Shown here piece after piece: positions 14,836 to 22,864 of a stretch of DNA of 55,818 nucleotides. The notes under the pieces are model-generated. The model saw only the letters and a program-made list of their open reading frames with translations. It searched no databases and was not told where the DNA came from. Origin of the DNA: Catenulispora pinisilvae (lineage in GTDB: Bacteria; Actinomycetota; Actinomycetes; Streptomycetales; Catenulisporaceae); NCBI RefSeq assembly GCF_015356865.1, contig NZ_JAAFZA010000046.1:1-55818 (forward strand), read 5' to 3'. The position numbers and the translations under genes are program-made. Position 1 is the first letter of the stretch; every line of letters begins with the position of its first letter.

Positions 14836-16599
14836 ATGACGGGGCGGCGAATAACGACGTTGCGGACTGCGGCCTGCGGCCTGACGGCGGCGGCCCTGCT
14901 GGCCACCAGCGCGTGCGGCGGCAGCAGCGGTAAGTCGAAGGCGTCGGCCGACGCCAAGGGCGGGGCGGGCGGCGCGACCACCAGTTCCTCGCCCGCGGCC
15001 ACGCCGCAGAGCGTGGCGCAGGCGTTCCTGGCGGCCTGGTCCAGCGGCGACTACGCCGGGGCCGGTGCGCTCACCGACGACAGCACGAACGCCACGAACC
15101 GGTTGAAGGCGATCGCCGGTTCCCTGAACGCCCAGAAGGTCCAGCTGACCCTGGGTTCCCAGGAGAACGTCCAGGCCAGCAGCAGCGGGTCGACGCCGTC
15201 CGGGTCCACCTCGGGCTCCTCGACCTCCGGCTCGGCCGCCACCCCGTCCGGCGGTTCGTCCTCCGGCGCGGGGCCGCTGGCCCGCTTCGGCTTCAACGTG
15301 AACGACACCTTCGCCGGCAACCTGGTCTGGGCCTACCCGTCGTCCCTGGACGTGGTCCAGGGCCCGTCCGACACCCCGGTCGTGCACTGGTCCTCCTCGG
15401 TCATCAACCCGCAACTCGGCGGCACCGCGCTGCTGAAGGCGGTGGCACCGAAGCAGACCGTCACGGACAGCACCGGCAACCCGATCGACCTCACCGCCCA
15501 CCCGACGCTGGCCCCGGCGATGAACACGCTGGCCAACCACGCCCCGGTCTCGGCCAACCCGACGCAGCTGACCATCCAGTTCGTCGACCCCAAGACCAAC
15601 AACCAGATCCCGAACTCGCAGGACTGGCCGCTGGGCACGTCCAACGGGACCACCCCCATCCTCAAGACGACGATCGACCCCAAGGTCCAGTCGGCGCTGG
15701 AGACCGCGCTGAAGAACTGGAAGAACTCCGGCGTCGTCGCGCTCCAGCCGTCCACCGGCGACATCCTGGGCATGGCCAGCAACGACCCGGGCTTCACGGC
15801 CCTGGAGTACCAGGGCACCCGGGCGCCGGGCTCCACGTTCAAGGTGGTCACCACCGCGCTGGCGCTCACCCAGGGCCTGAAGACCACCGACACGGTGAAC
15901 TGTAGCCCCAACGCCACCGTCGAGGGCCAGACGATCAACAACGACGCCAGCCTGCGGGGCGGTCTGTCGCCCGCCACCCTCAAGGACGCCTTCCTGGTCT
16001 CCTGCAACACCGCATACGTGCACCTGGCGCTGGACGGCAAGCTCGGCAGCGACTACAGCGCGCTGACCAACGAGGCCAAGACCTACTTCGGCATGAACCA
16101 GAAGTGGGACCTGGGCATGGGCCCGGCCACCTACGGCACGCCCGGCGACCAGCAGGTCCCGCCGGCCGACGGCCAGGGCCTGTTCGCCCGCGAGGCCTTC
16201 GGCCAGGGCAAGATCACGATGTCCCCACTGACCATGGCCTCGGTCGCCGCCACGGTGTCCACCGGCACGTTCAAGCAGCCGATCCTGGTCCCCGGCACAC
16301 CGCAGATCCCCGCCACCCCGCTCCCGCCGGCGGTGGACAGCCAGCTCGTCTCCCTGATGCAGGGCGTGGTCAACTCCCCGGAGGGCACCGCTTCCACGGT
16401 CTTCCCGCACAACATGGGCATCGGCGCCAAGACCGGCTCCGCCGAGGCCTCCGACACCCCCACCACCGACAGCTGGATGATCGTCTTCGACAAGACGCAC
16501 GACATCGCCTTCTGCGCGCTGGTCCTCAACGGCGGCATGGGCTACCAGGCGGCGGGCCCGGTCATCAAGTCGGCGCTGAGCTCGCTGGGCTACATCTAA
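14836..16599 (+). CDS. Lipoprotein penicillin-binding protein (transpeptidase) with an NTF2-like N-domain
   Basis: The 587-aa protein starts with a lipoprotein signal; the lipobox is ATSAC near residue 33. An NTF2-like (MecA_N type) domain follows (SVAQAFLAAWSSGDY). A serine/glycine-rich insert of about 35 residues comes next, then the transpeptidase domain. The active-site motifs are intact: S333-T-F-K, S389-C-N and K532-T-G. It crosslinks peptidoglycan outside the membrane. The lipid anchor, rather than an N-terminal helix, differs from most class B PBPs. TTGACA-like elements occur upstream near 14721 and 14768, but no good -10 is spaced from them. A strong terminator follows. It may be one of the actinomycete PBP2a-like paralogues. 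Confidence 0.9.
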   Translation: MTGRRITTLRTAACGLTAAALLATSACGGSSGKSKASADAKGGAGGATTSSSPAATPQSVAQAFLAAWSSGDYAGAGALTDDSTNATNRLKAIAGSLNAQKVQLTLGSQENVQASSSGSTPSGSTSGSSTSGSAATPSGGSSSGAGPLARFGFNVNDTFAGNLVWAYPSSLDVVQGPSDTPVVHWSSSVINPQLGGTALLKAVAPKQTVTDSTGNPIDLTAHPTLAPAMNTLANHAPVSANPTQLTIQFVDPKTNNQIPNSQDWPLGTSNGTTPILKTTIDPKVQSALETALKNWKNSGVVALQPSTGDILGMASNDPGFTALEYQGTRAPGSTFKVVTTALALTQGLKTTDTVNCSPNATVEGQTINNDASLRGGLSPATLKDAFLVSCNTAYVHLALDGKLGSDYSALTNEAKTYFGMNQKWDLGMGPATYGTPGDQQVPPADGQGLFAREAFGQGKITMSPLTMASVAATVSTGTFKQPILVPGTPQIPATPLPPAVDSQLVSLMQGVVNSPEGTASTVFPHNMGIGAKTGSAEASDTPTTDSWMIVFDKTHDIAFCALVLNGGMGYQAAGPVIKSALSSLGYI

Positions 16600-16643
16600 C
16601 ACCGGCCGGATCCGGGACACCGGGTCACGTCCCGCACGATCGG

Positions 16644-16680
16644 GTCCCGCCGCCGACGAGGGTTGTCGGCGGCGGGACTT
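16644..16680 (+). terminator. Terminator of the PBP gene
   Basis: GTCCCGCCGCCGAC and GTCGGCGGCGGGAC form a perfect 14-pair stem with a 7-base loop, followed by TTTGGGTTT, 45 bases after the stop codon. Confidence 0.85.
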
Positions 16681-16697
16681 TGGGTTTCGGGACACGG

Positions 16698-16729
16698 GAC
16701 TCAGGGCTCAGGGCTCAGGGCTCAGGGCC
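16698..16729. repeat. GGGCTCA 7-bp tandem repeat
   Basis: CTCAGGG is repeated four times with a variant fifth unit, in the gap between the PBP terminator and the convergent NmrA gene. Similar CGCAGGG... units continue loosely to about 16800. It is noncoding. Confidence 0.6.
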
Positions 16730-16850
16730 AGGGCCCAGGACACGGTGTTCCGGTCGCAGGGCCTTGCGTTTAAGATCGCAGGGCTTTGTGTCACGAGTCG
16801 CCGAACTCTGCGTCGCGAGATTCTGTGGTGCGGTCGCGGGATTCCGCGCC

Positions 16851-17693
16851 TCAGCGGAAAGCCGCGATGTTCCGCCCGGCCCACTGCGCGAAGGACCGCG
16901 GAGCCCGGCCCAGCACCCGCTCCACATCCGGGCTGATCTGCACCTCCTCCGCATTCGGCGCGCTGATGATGTCCAGCGTGTCGTCGGCGAGTTCGCCCGG
17001 AATCCCCTGCTGCTCCATCCCCGCCTTCGCCTCCGCGCGCGTCAGCTCGTGAAAGCGGACCGGCGACCCCAGTGCCGCGGCGATGTCCGCGCTCTGCCCG
17101 CGCGGCGTGATCACCGCCGGGCCGGTGAGCGTGTAGACGCCGCCCAGGAACCGTTCGTCCGTCAGGGTCGCCGCCGCCACCTCGCCGATGTCCGCCGGGT
17201 CGATGACCGGCACGCCGGTGTCGCCGAACGGGGCCGCGACCAGCTGCCGGGTGCGGACGGACTCGGCCCACCACAGCGCGTTGGAGGCGAAGCCGCCCGG
17301 CCGCAGGATCGCCCACTCCATGCCGGACTCCCGCACCGTGTCCTCCAGCTCGCGCATCATGATCCGGGTCGCGCCGAACGGCCGCGTCGACACCCCTTGC
17401 GTCGACAGCAGAACGATGCGGCGCACCCCGGCGGCCGCGGCCGCACCGACGATGGCGGCCGGGTCCGCGTCGGCCGCGTGCAGACCGCCGGACAGCAGCA
17501 GGAACAACGCCTTCGCGCCGTCCAGCACCGGCTCCAGGCCGGCCGGGTCGGCCAGGTCGGCGACCACGTGCCGCACCCCCTGCGGCACCGCGGCGGTGTG
17601 CCGCGAGACCGCCGTGACCTGCTGCCCCGCCGCGGCGAGCGCCTGCGTCAACGGCCGGCCGATGTTTCCGGTAGCACCGGTCACCACAATCAT
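16851..17693 (-). CDS. NmrA/SDR-family NAD(P)-binding oxidoreductase
   Basis: The 280-aa protein is an atypical extended short-chain reductase. The nucleotide-binding loop is TGATGNIGRPL at the N-terminus and the fold continues with VVADLADP and RIVLLSTQG. As in NmrA and QOR2-type proteins there is no YxxxK catalytic pair at the usual site, so it may sense or reduce quinones rather than oxidise alcohols. It is divergent from an HxlR regulator with a 95-base shared promoter region, the standard arrangement for quinone- or electrophile-responsive units, and is probably repressed by that regulator. Confidence 0.87.
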   Translation of the reverse strand: MIVVTGATGNIGRPLTQALAAAGQQVTAVSRHTAAVPQGVRHVVADLADPAGLEPVLDGAKALFLLLSGGLHAADADPAAIVGAAAAAGVRRIVLLSTQGVSTRPFGATRIMMRELEDTVRESGMEWAILRPGGFASNALWWAESVRTRQLVAAPFGDTGVPVIDPADIGEVAAATLTDERFLGGVYTLTGPAVITPRGQSADIAAALGSPVRFHELTRAEAKAGMEQQGIPGELADDTLDIISAPNAEEVQISPDVERVLGRAPRSFAQWAGRNIAAFR

Positions 17694-17740
17694 GAACTGC
17701 TCCTTCGTGCCAACGTTGTTGCGTGCTGACGACGTTAGGA

Positions 17741-17782
17741 GACTGGGCTAACCCTTGGTAAGGACATACCTCGGGGTAAGCT
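17741..17782. promoter_or_regulatory. Candidate HxlR operator region
   Basis: Two GGTAAG motifs lie in the same orientation about 26 bases apart, with CCTTGGTAAGGACATACC between them. They sit close to the HxlR start and cover the expected divergent promoters. The assignment rests only on position. Confidence 0.35.
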
Positions 17783-17788
17783 CCTCCC

Positions 17789-18154
17789 ATGACAGGAGGC
17801 ACACAGCTCACCGACCCCGTGACCGCACCCCGGTATGACGTGTTTCACACCGACTGCCCCGCGCGCGATGTGGTCGACCACGTCACCAGCCGCTGGGGAA
17901 TCTGGGTCCTGATCTCGTTGCGGCAGGGCGATCTCCGCTTCTACGAGCTCCGCGACCGGATCCAGGGCGTCAGCGAGAAGATGCTCTCCCAGTCGCTGCG
18001 GGCGCTGGTCGAGGACGGACTGGTCTGGCGCAAGGTCGAGCCGACAACCCCGCCCCGGGTGACCTACGGGCTCACCGATTTCGGGCGGGAACTCGGCGAG
18101 CCGCTGGAGGAATTGTTCGGCCGGATCACCCGACGGCTGACGCCGCCGCAGTAA
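17789..18154 (+). CDS. HxlR-family transcriptional regulator
   Basis: The 121-aa winged-helix protein has the HxlR pattern: C30 near the N-terminus (TDCPARDVVDHVTSRWGIWVL), then GDLRFYELRDRIQGVSEKMLSQSLRALVEDGLV and a wing ending YGLTDFGREL. The single cysteine near the N-terminus is where thiol- and aldehyde-sensing HxlR members keep their redox residue. It probably controls the divergent NmrA-like gene and itself. Confidence 0.9.
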   Translation: MTGGTQLTDPVTAPRYDVFHTDCPARDVVDHVTSRWGIWVLISLRQGDLRFYELRDRIQGVSEKMLSQSLRALVEDGLVWRKVEPTTPPRVTYGLTDFGRELGEPLEELFGRITRRLTPPQ

Positions 18155-18184
18155 CAGGGTTCTGAGTCAGATTCTCAGTCGACA

Positions 18185-18727
18185 CTATCGACGCCAGGCG
18201 GTCAGGCGGCAGGGGACGCCGACGTAGGTGACGTGATCCGCACTGGCGCCGGCCCGTTCCCAGCCGCCTTCGAGGATCTCGAAGAACCGGTCGTCGGCAG
18301 TACAGCCACCGGCCTCCTGGCCCGCGTAGATCAGCAGATCGCCGCGATAGGCGGTGAGTGCGCGAGCCGCCCAGGCGTCGTTGTTGTTGGGCCAGCACAG
18401 GAACAGTGCCCGGTCGCTGTGATGGGCCGCGACGCTGTCGTCACCGGGCTCGACTGCGGTGTAGGCGCGGTTCGCATACCCGTTGAGCTCCGACGCCGCG
18501 AACGGATCGTAGGCGAGCGTGTCGATACCCGCGGCGCGCATCAGAGCGGCCCAGTAGCCGCCACCGGCGCCGATCTCGACGACCCCGCGCCCGCCGGCCG
18601 TCGCCGCGATCCACGCGATGTCCCCCGGACTGGGGATCGACCAGCTGTACCGGCGGGACAGCCCGTCCCGGTCCAGACCGGCGGCCCGCACCCGGTCCCG
18701 GATCTCGGCGTCGGCATGCAGCCACAT
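18185..18727 (-). CDS. SAM-dependent methyltransferase-like protein, N-terminus probably frameshifted
   Basis: The 180-aa frame contains a Rossmann-type motif VVEIGAGGGYWAALMRAAGID and a later LLIYAGQEAGGCTADD. This matches a family of putative methyltransferases that usually has an N-terminal extension. In this frame the extension is visible upstream of the ATG (IGNPYWQVIRNLPTQIWDG) but has no ATG, GTG or TTG back to a stop near 18880. An ATG with a strong GGGGGA site at 18834 is in another frame. The likely explanation is a one-base frameshift between 18795 and 18834, so the full gene would be about 18185-18834. The product may be inactive, or initiate at a rare codon. Confidence 0.6.
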   Translation of the reverse strand: MWLHADAEIRDRVRAAGLDRDGLSRRYSWSIPSPGDIAWIAATAGGRGVVEIGAGGGYWAALMRAAGIDTLAYDPFAASELNGYANRAYTAVEPGDDSVAAHHSDRALFLCWPNNNDAWAARALTAYRGDLLIYAGQEAGGCTADDRFFEILEGGWERAGASADHVTYVGVPCRLTAWRR

Positions 18728-18869
18728 GGTCGTCGGACCGGCGCTGCCGTCCCAGATCTGCGTCGGCAGGTTCCGGATGACCTGCCAGTACGGGTTGCCG
18801 ATGGTGTCGGTCTGGTCATCACTTGTTCGGTCATCGCGGCTTCCCCCGTGTTGCGTTCCCAGAGAAAAC

Positions 18870-19283
18870 CTACCTGTTCACCGTCCACGGGAACGGCTCG
18901 CGGTCCGGCTCCACCCAACCAGCACGGGCCCCGGCGGACGCGAGCAGCGCCGAGGAGTAGAAGCGGGACAGCAATCGCTTGTCCAGCAAGGCCGGATTCG
19001 ACGCGGCGAAGTCGTCGAAGACGTCGAAGCCGTCGAAGCCGTCGGCCCGATGCTCAGCGGCGTGGTACCCGACCACCTCGACCCACGCCCGGCTGACGGT
19101 GGCGTGGTACTTCTGCGGCGCTCCGGCGTACCGCGCGGTCTCCTGTATCCCGTCGCTCACCACAGTGATCGCCTCGGCGGTACCGAAACGCCGGACCGCC
19201 AACCACGTCACGTGGACGTGCTGCCGGTGTCCGAAGCGCTCGGAGCCGGCCATGACTTCGTCGTACAACGCCTGGAAGCTCAT
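18870..19283 (-). CDS. Conserved hypothetical protein coupled to the MarR gene
   Basis: A 137-aa soluble protein. Recognisable conserved-looking blocks are HVHVTWLAVRRFG, then KYHATVSRAWVEVVGYH. The histidines could be ligands, but I do not recognise a named family. A DGFDGFDVFDDF stretch is acidic and repetitive. Its ATG overlaps the MarR stop codon by 4 bases, so it is translationally coupled and probably the MarR target or partner. It is followed by the methyltransferase-like gene on the same strand. Confidence 0.75.
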   Translation of the reverse strand: MSFQALYDEVMAGSERFGHRQHVHVTWLAVRRFGTAEAITVVSDGIQETARYAGAPQKYHATVSRAWVEVVGYHAAEHRADGFDGFDVFDDFAASNPALLDKRLLSRFYSSALLASAGARAGWVEPDREPFPWTVNR

Positions 19284-19714
19284 CTCGACTCCTCGGTCAG
19301 TGCCCGCAGCACCTCGTGGAACGCGGCGACCTTCTCAGTGCCCAGCGATGCCAGCGCGCGCCGCTCGAACGTGTCGATCGTCTGCCGGATCGCGTCCGCG
19401 GCCGTCCGCCCGGACGGTGTCAGCTCGATCAGCACCGAGCGCCGGTCGCCCGCGAGCGTCCCGCGGGTGATGTGCCCGCGCCGCTCCAGCCGGTCCAGGA
19501 CCCCGGTCAGCGTGGTCGGCTTGGTCCCGATCGCGGCGCCGAGTTCGGAGACGGTGCGGCCGCGGCCGTCGGCGAGGTTCGCCAGCGCGTTGACCTCCGA
19601 CGGCGTGAGGTCCAGGTCGACCAGTTCTGTGGCCAGCGTGTGCAGTGTGGCGTGCGTGGCGCGCTGGAGGGCGAGAAGGGCTGATTCCTCGGGTGATACG
19701 GATCCGGTCTTCAC
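19280..19714 (-). CDS. MarR-family transcriptional regulator
   Basis: The 144-aa protein starts at the GTG at 19714; further upstream the frame loses sequence resemblance. The winged helix reads DLTPSEVNALANLADGRGRTVSELGAAIGTKPTTLTGVLDRLERRGHITRGTLAGDRRSVLIELTPSG in segments typical of MarR, with the DRR wing. It likely represses its own unit (MarR, hypothetical, methyltransferase-like) through the AT-rich dyad just upstream. The ligand is unknown. Confidence 0.9.
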   Translation of the reverse strand: MKTGSVSPEESALLALQRATHATLHTLATELVDLDLTPSEVNALANLADGRGRTVSELGAAIGTKPTTLTGVLDRLERRGHITRGTLAGDRRSVLIELTPSGRTAADAIRQTIDTFERRALASLGTEKVAAFHEVLRALTEESR

Positions 19715-19724
19715 GGAATCGGAT

Positions 19725-19743
19725 AATACTGTTCCGTAGTAAT
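19725..19743. promoter_or_regulatory. Candidate MarR operator
   Basis: ATAATACTGTTCCGTAGTAAT contains near-matching arms AATACT and AGTAAT around a short centre. It is an AT-rich island 10-30 bases upstream of the MarR GTG, in otherwise GC-rich DNA. Confidence 0.4.
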
Positions 19744-19749
19744 CCAGGC

Positions 19750-19890
19750 AACAATCACACCGGCGAACCGGAGCTGCGCGGCCTAGGATTCGAGGTGATC
19801 GAGCTGGCGGGGCACGACCATATCTGGGCGTTGGCACAGTCTGATGCGGTGTCGCCGCAGCTAAGGGAAGTACTGGCGGGGAGCAAGTAG
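19750..19890 (+). pseudogene. Possible 3' remnant of a lost gene upstream of the nitroreductase
   Basis: From about 19750 the frame ending at the TAG of 19888-19890 has normal codon bias and reads GEPELRGLGFEVIELAGHDH then IWALAQSDAVSPQLREVLAG. This looks like the end of a real protein, perhaps a hydrolase-type fold. No start or N-terminal part exists, since the upstream DNA is the MarR promoter. The stop overlaps the nitroreductase GTG by one base (TAGTGA), as if the two were once coupled. Confidence 0.35.
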
Positions 19891-21461
19891 TGAATGCTGT
19901 GGAAGACAACCAGATCGAATCGGCTACCGGGGCGCTGCACCGGCTGACACGCCTGACCCCTGATTGGGAGTGGAACAAGCGCGCGGACGACCCGCGGATC
20001 CGGCACGACATCGAATCCAACGACGAGAAGCGGCGCACACCGCCGGTGAAGTCGTACCCGGACACACTGCCCCGGACCGCGCTGCCCCGGGATCTGCCGG
20101 TAGGGCGCAAGTCGGCGCTCGCGGTGCTCGGCGGGACGACGTCAGCCGGGGCCGAGTCGGCGTCGGACGGCGAGGGTGGCAGCGCGCCGCTGGACTTGGC
20201 CGCGCTGAGCCGGGTGCTGTTCCTGTCGGCGGGCGTCGTGCGCAGCCGGCGGGAAGACTTCGGAACCGTGCTCTTCCGCGCCGCGGGTTCGGCCGGCAAC
20301 CGCTTCCCGCTCGAACTGTACGTCGCGATCCCCGAGCTCCCGGGCTCCGACCTGCCTGCCGGCGTGCATTGGTACGACCCGGTGGACCACGCCCTCGTGC
20401 GCATCGGACCGCCGCCCGCCGACTCCGACTCCGGCACCGGCACCGGATCTGACTCGGGCACCAGCACCAGCTCCGACTCAGACTCAGATTCCGGCGCGCC
20501 GACGATCATCGTGACCGGCGTCCCCTGGCGCACCGGCTGGCGCTACGCCGAGCGCGGTTTCCGGCACATCTACTGGGACTGCGGCACCATGCTCTCGCAG
20601 CTCCTCGCGCTCGCCGACTCCGGCGGCCGCGCTCCGCGCCTGTTCACCCGGTTCCCCGATACGGCGGTATCAGAGCTCGTAGGAGCCGACGGCGTCCACG
20701 AGTGGCCGATCGCCCTGGTGACCCTCGGCGCCGGAGCGCCGTCGATCACGGCGGCCGAACCGGCGGTCGCCGGGGTCACCGACCCGGAGCCCGCCGAGTT
20801 CCCGCTCGTCACCGCCGCGCAGCACGCCGGCGACCTGGAGCAGCTCGGCGAGCCCTGGAACTTCGACACCCCCACGGTGCCGACCGAGGACTCCCCGACG
20901 CTCGACGCGGTCATCGTCAAGCGCGGATCCCAGCGCCGCATGGACCCGAGCCTCGGCCTGTCGCTGGAGACCCTGCGCACCTGCATGAGCGTCGCGCTGC
21001 GCGGGATCGACGTCCCGCACTGGATCGCCGTCCACGACGTGACCGGCCTGCCGTCTGGGCTGTATCGCTGGCCGGAGCTGGGAAATCCGGTCCGTCCGGA
21101 ACACCAGGACGCGATGCGCGCCGAGCTCCACCGCGTCTGCCTGGGCCAGGCCCTGGGCCGCGACGCCGCGTTCGTCGTCATCGCCGGCACCGACGTCGCC
21201 AAGCTGTCGGACCGCGAGTACCGCGAAGCCCAACTCGCCGCGGGCATCGTCGAGGGCCGGCTGCACCTGGCCGCCTACGCTCAGGACGCCAGCGCGACCG
21301 GCATGACGTTCCTGGACACCGAGATCCCGGCGCTGCTCGGCGATCCCGAGGCCCCGGATGCCCTGCTGTTCACCTGCGTCGGGGTGCCCGGCAACACCTC
21401 CAAGCCGGCCGGTCGGCCCGGGGCACCGACAGCGGTCCGCAAGGTGACTCCCCGGGATTAG
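19890..21461 (+). CDS. Two-domain nitroreductase/SagB-like FMN oxidoreductase
   Basis: The 523-aa protein appears to hold two nitroreductase-like modules. One covers about residues 45-255 (LSRVLFLSAGVVRSRR; NRFPLELYVAIPELPG; GFRHIYWDCGTMLSQLLALA). The other runs from about 290 to 500 (RGSQRRMDPSLGLSLETLRTCMSVAL; EAQLAAGIVEGRLHLAAYAQ; GMTFLD). SagB-type enzymes oxidise azolines in peptide natural products. Tandem-domain versions also exist as stand-alone proteins of unknown substrate. A DSDSGTGTGSDSGTSTSSDS linker at about 178-200 is low complexity. No precursor peptide or cyclodehydratase is nearby, so a peptide-modifying role cannot be claimed. It starts at a GTG. Confidence 0.75.
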   Translation: MNAVEDNQIESATGALHRLTRLTPDWEWNKRADDPRIRHDIESNDEKRRTPPVKSYPDTLPRTALPRDLPVGRKSALAVLGGTTSAGAESASDGEGGSAPLDLAALSRVLFLSAGVVRSRREDFGTVLFRAAGSAGNRFPLELYVAIPELPGSDLPAGVHWYDPVDHALVRIGPPPADSDSGTGTGSDSGTSTSSDSDSDSGAPTIIVTGVPWRTGWRYAERGFRHIYWDCGTMLSQLLALADSGGRAPRLFTRFPDTAVSELVGADGVHEWPIALVTLGAGAPSITAAEPAVAGVTDPEPAEFPLVTAAQHAGDLEQLGEPWNFDTPTVPTEDSPTLDAVIVKRGSQRRMDPSLGLSLETLRTCMSVALRGIDVPHWIAVHDVTGLPSGLYRWPELGNPVRPEHQDAMRAELHRVCLGQALGRDAAFVVIAGTDVAKLSDREYREAQLAAGIVEGRLHLAAYAQDASATGMTFLDTEIPALLGDPEAPDALLFTCVGVPGNTSKPAGRPGAPTAVRKVTPRD

Positions 21462-21547
21462 GCCGCGAAGGAGACGAGGCGCGCTACGCGGCGAAGAACG
21501 CCTTCGTCGCGTGCGCCAACGCGATCTGCTCCTGCGGGTACGAACCT

Positions 21548-21982
21548 TCAGATCTGCTCGACATGCTCGACGTTCGCCTGATCCACCGGATCGGCGCTCG
21601 GCTCGCCGGCGAACCACGCGTCCAGCATCTCGACCAGCAGCGGCTGGGAGGTGAGGCGCAGGCTGAGGGCCAGCGCGTTGGCATCGGCCCACTTTCGCGC
21701 GCCGTCGGCCATCACAGCGTCCGTACACAGTGCGGCCCGCACGCCGGCCACCTTGTTCGCCGCGATCGACGCCCCGGCGCCGGTCCAGCACGCCACCACC
21801 GCCTGATCAGCACGCCCCTGGGCAACGGCCCGCGCCGCCGCCTCCGAGCACCACGCCCAATCCGCGCGCTCGCCCGGGACCAGCGCACCGAAGAGCTGCA
21901 CCGTGTGCCCGCGCCGTTCCAACTCCGGCCCGATCTCCGCCGCCACCCCGGCCACCTCATCCGCCGACACCGCGATGCGCAT
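21548..21982 (-). CDS. rpiB: RpiB/LacAB-family sugar-phosphate isomerase
   Basis: The 144-aa protein resembles ribose-5-phosphate isomerase B. The N-terminus MRIAVSADE matches the substrate-binding D-x-x-G region, and the catalytic segment reads VVACWTGAGASIAANKVAGVRAAL, where the cysteine is the usual general base and SIAANK is invariant. The common motif GTGIGMSIAANK is altered to WTGAGASIAANK. It interconverts ribose- and ribulose-phosphate, or a related pentose phosphate. It is single, convergent with the nitroreductase and followed upstream by the FhuF-like gene. Since actinomycetes often have several RpiB paralogues, the true substrate may differ. Confidence 0.83.
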   Translation of the reverse strand: MRIAVSADEVAGVAAEIGPELERRGHTVQLFGALVPGERADWAWCSEAAARAVAQGRADQAVVACWTGAGASIAANKVAGVRAALCTDAVMADGARKWADANALALSLRLTSQPLLVEMLDAWFAGEPSADPVDQANVEHVEQI

Positions 21983-22006
21983 GGTCCCGCTCCGTCCTGT
22001 TTCGAT

Positions 22007-22864
22007 CTAGGTGTCCATTGCACCACGCGCCGCGCCCAGGACGCAGTCGCCACACAGCGCGCCATCGCGGTCGGGAGCCGCGCGGTAGATGAGGCAGCAG
22101 CTGCGCCGGCGGAACTTGCCGTCGGGCTCGAAGGCGCCGGAGCCGGCGAGGTAGGGGCTGGACAGCAGATCGCGCATCAGGGCACTGACCTCGGGACGCG
22201 CCGCGGAGAGGATCTTGCCCGCGCCGACCAGAGCGGAGGCCACGTTGCCGCGCACGATGCGCTCGCTGAGGCCGAAGCCAGCGATCGCCATACCGAACTC
22301 GCCGACCACGCCGCCCAGCACGCCATCGGAAAACGTGGCGCCGGAGTCGAGCGCGGCCTCGCGCAGCGACAGCGGGAAGAGGCTGCCGAGTGTCGGCTGC
22401 CACCAGAGATCTGCCGCCCGAACACGGCCGCACCGCTGATGAAGCACCGCCAGCGCGAGCAAAGGCGAGACCACCCGCGCCACCAGCCCCAGATGCACGA
22501 CCGACGCCGCGACCCGCAGCTCCACCCCCGCCGCCTTCTGCCCAGTCCCGGCAGCCAAGAAGGCACGAACCCCCGCAACCCGCTCCGCCAGCGCATCAGG
22601 ATGGTCGACCAGCTCGCGCATCGGCCGCCACGGCGCCGCAGCCGAGACCGAAGACACCGATACTTCCGACGCGCCGCCGCCCGCAAGCCCAGCCTGATCA
22701 CCACCAACAAGCTCCAGCGCCGCAGCCGAGCCCGGGCCCGTTTGTGGTTCCGCCGCGCCGCCACCGACCCCGCCGTGAAACTCCACCCCGAAATAAGGCC
22801 CCAGCGCGGCGAGCTCTTCGCTCACTCGCGCCGGGGCCGTCAAGCTGTCGTCGGCAGCCGTCAC
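22007..22864 (-). CDS. FhuF-like [2Fe-2S] protein linked to cobalt transport
   Basis: The 285-aa protein ends with RRRSCCLIYRAAPDRDG...LCGDCVLG, a CC-X13-CXXC arrangement. FhuF-type siderophore-iron reductases place a [2Fe-2S] cluster on CC-X10-CXXC at the same position, so this is that family with a three-residue longer loop. The rest is helical and soluble. The GTG at 22864 overlaps the cbtA stop by 4 bases (GTGA), so it is translationally coupled to the cobalt permease and controlled by the same riboswitch. A role in reducing cobalt or a cobalt chelate, or in releasing it, is inferred from context. Iron-siderophore reduction remains possible. Confidence 0.75.
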   Translation of the reverse strand: MTAADDSLTAPARVSEELAALGPYFGVEFHGGVGGGAAEPQTGPGSAAALELVGGDQAGLAGGGASEVSVSSVSAAAPWRPMRELVDHPDALAERVAGVRAFLAAGTGQKAAGVELRVAASVVHLGLVARVVSPLLALAVLHQRCGRVRAADLWWQPTLGSLFPLSLREAALDSGATFSDGVLGGVVGEFGMAIAGFGLSERIVRGNVASALVGAGKILSAARPEVSALMRDLLSSPYLAGSGAFEPDGKFRRRSCCLIYRAAPDRDGALCGDCVLGAARGAMDT

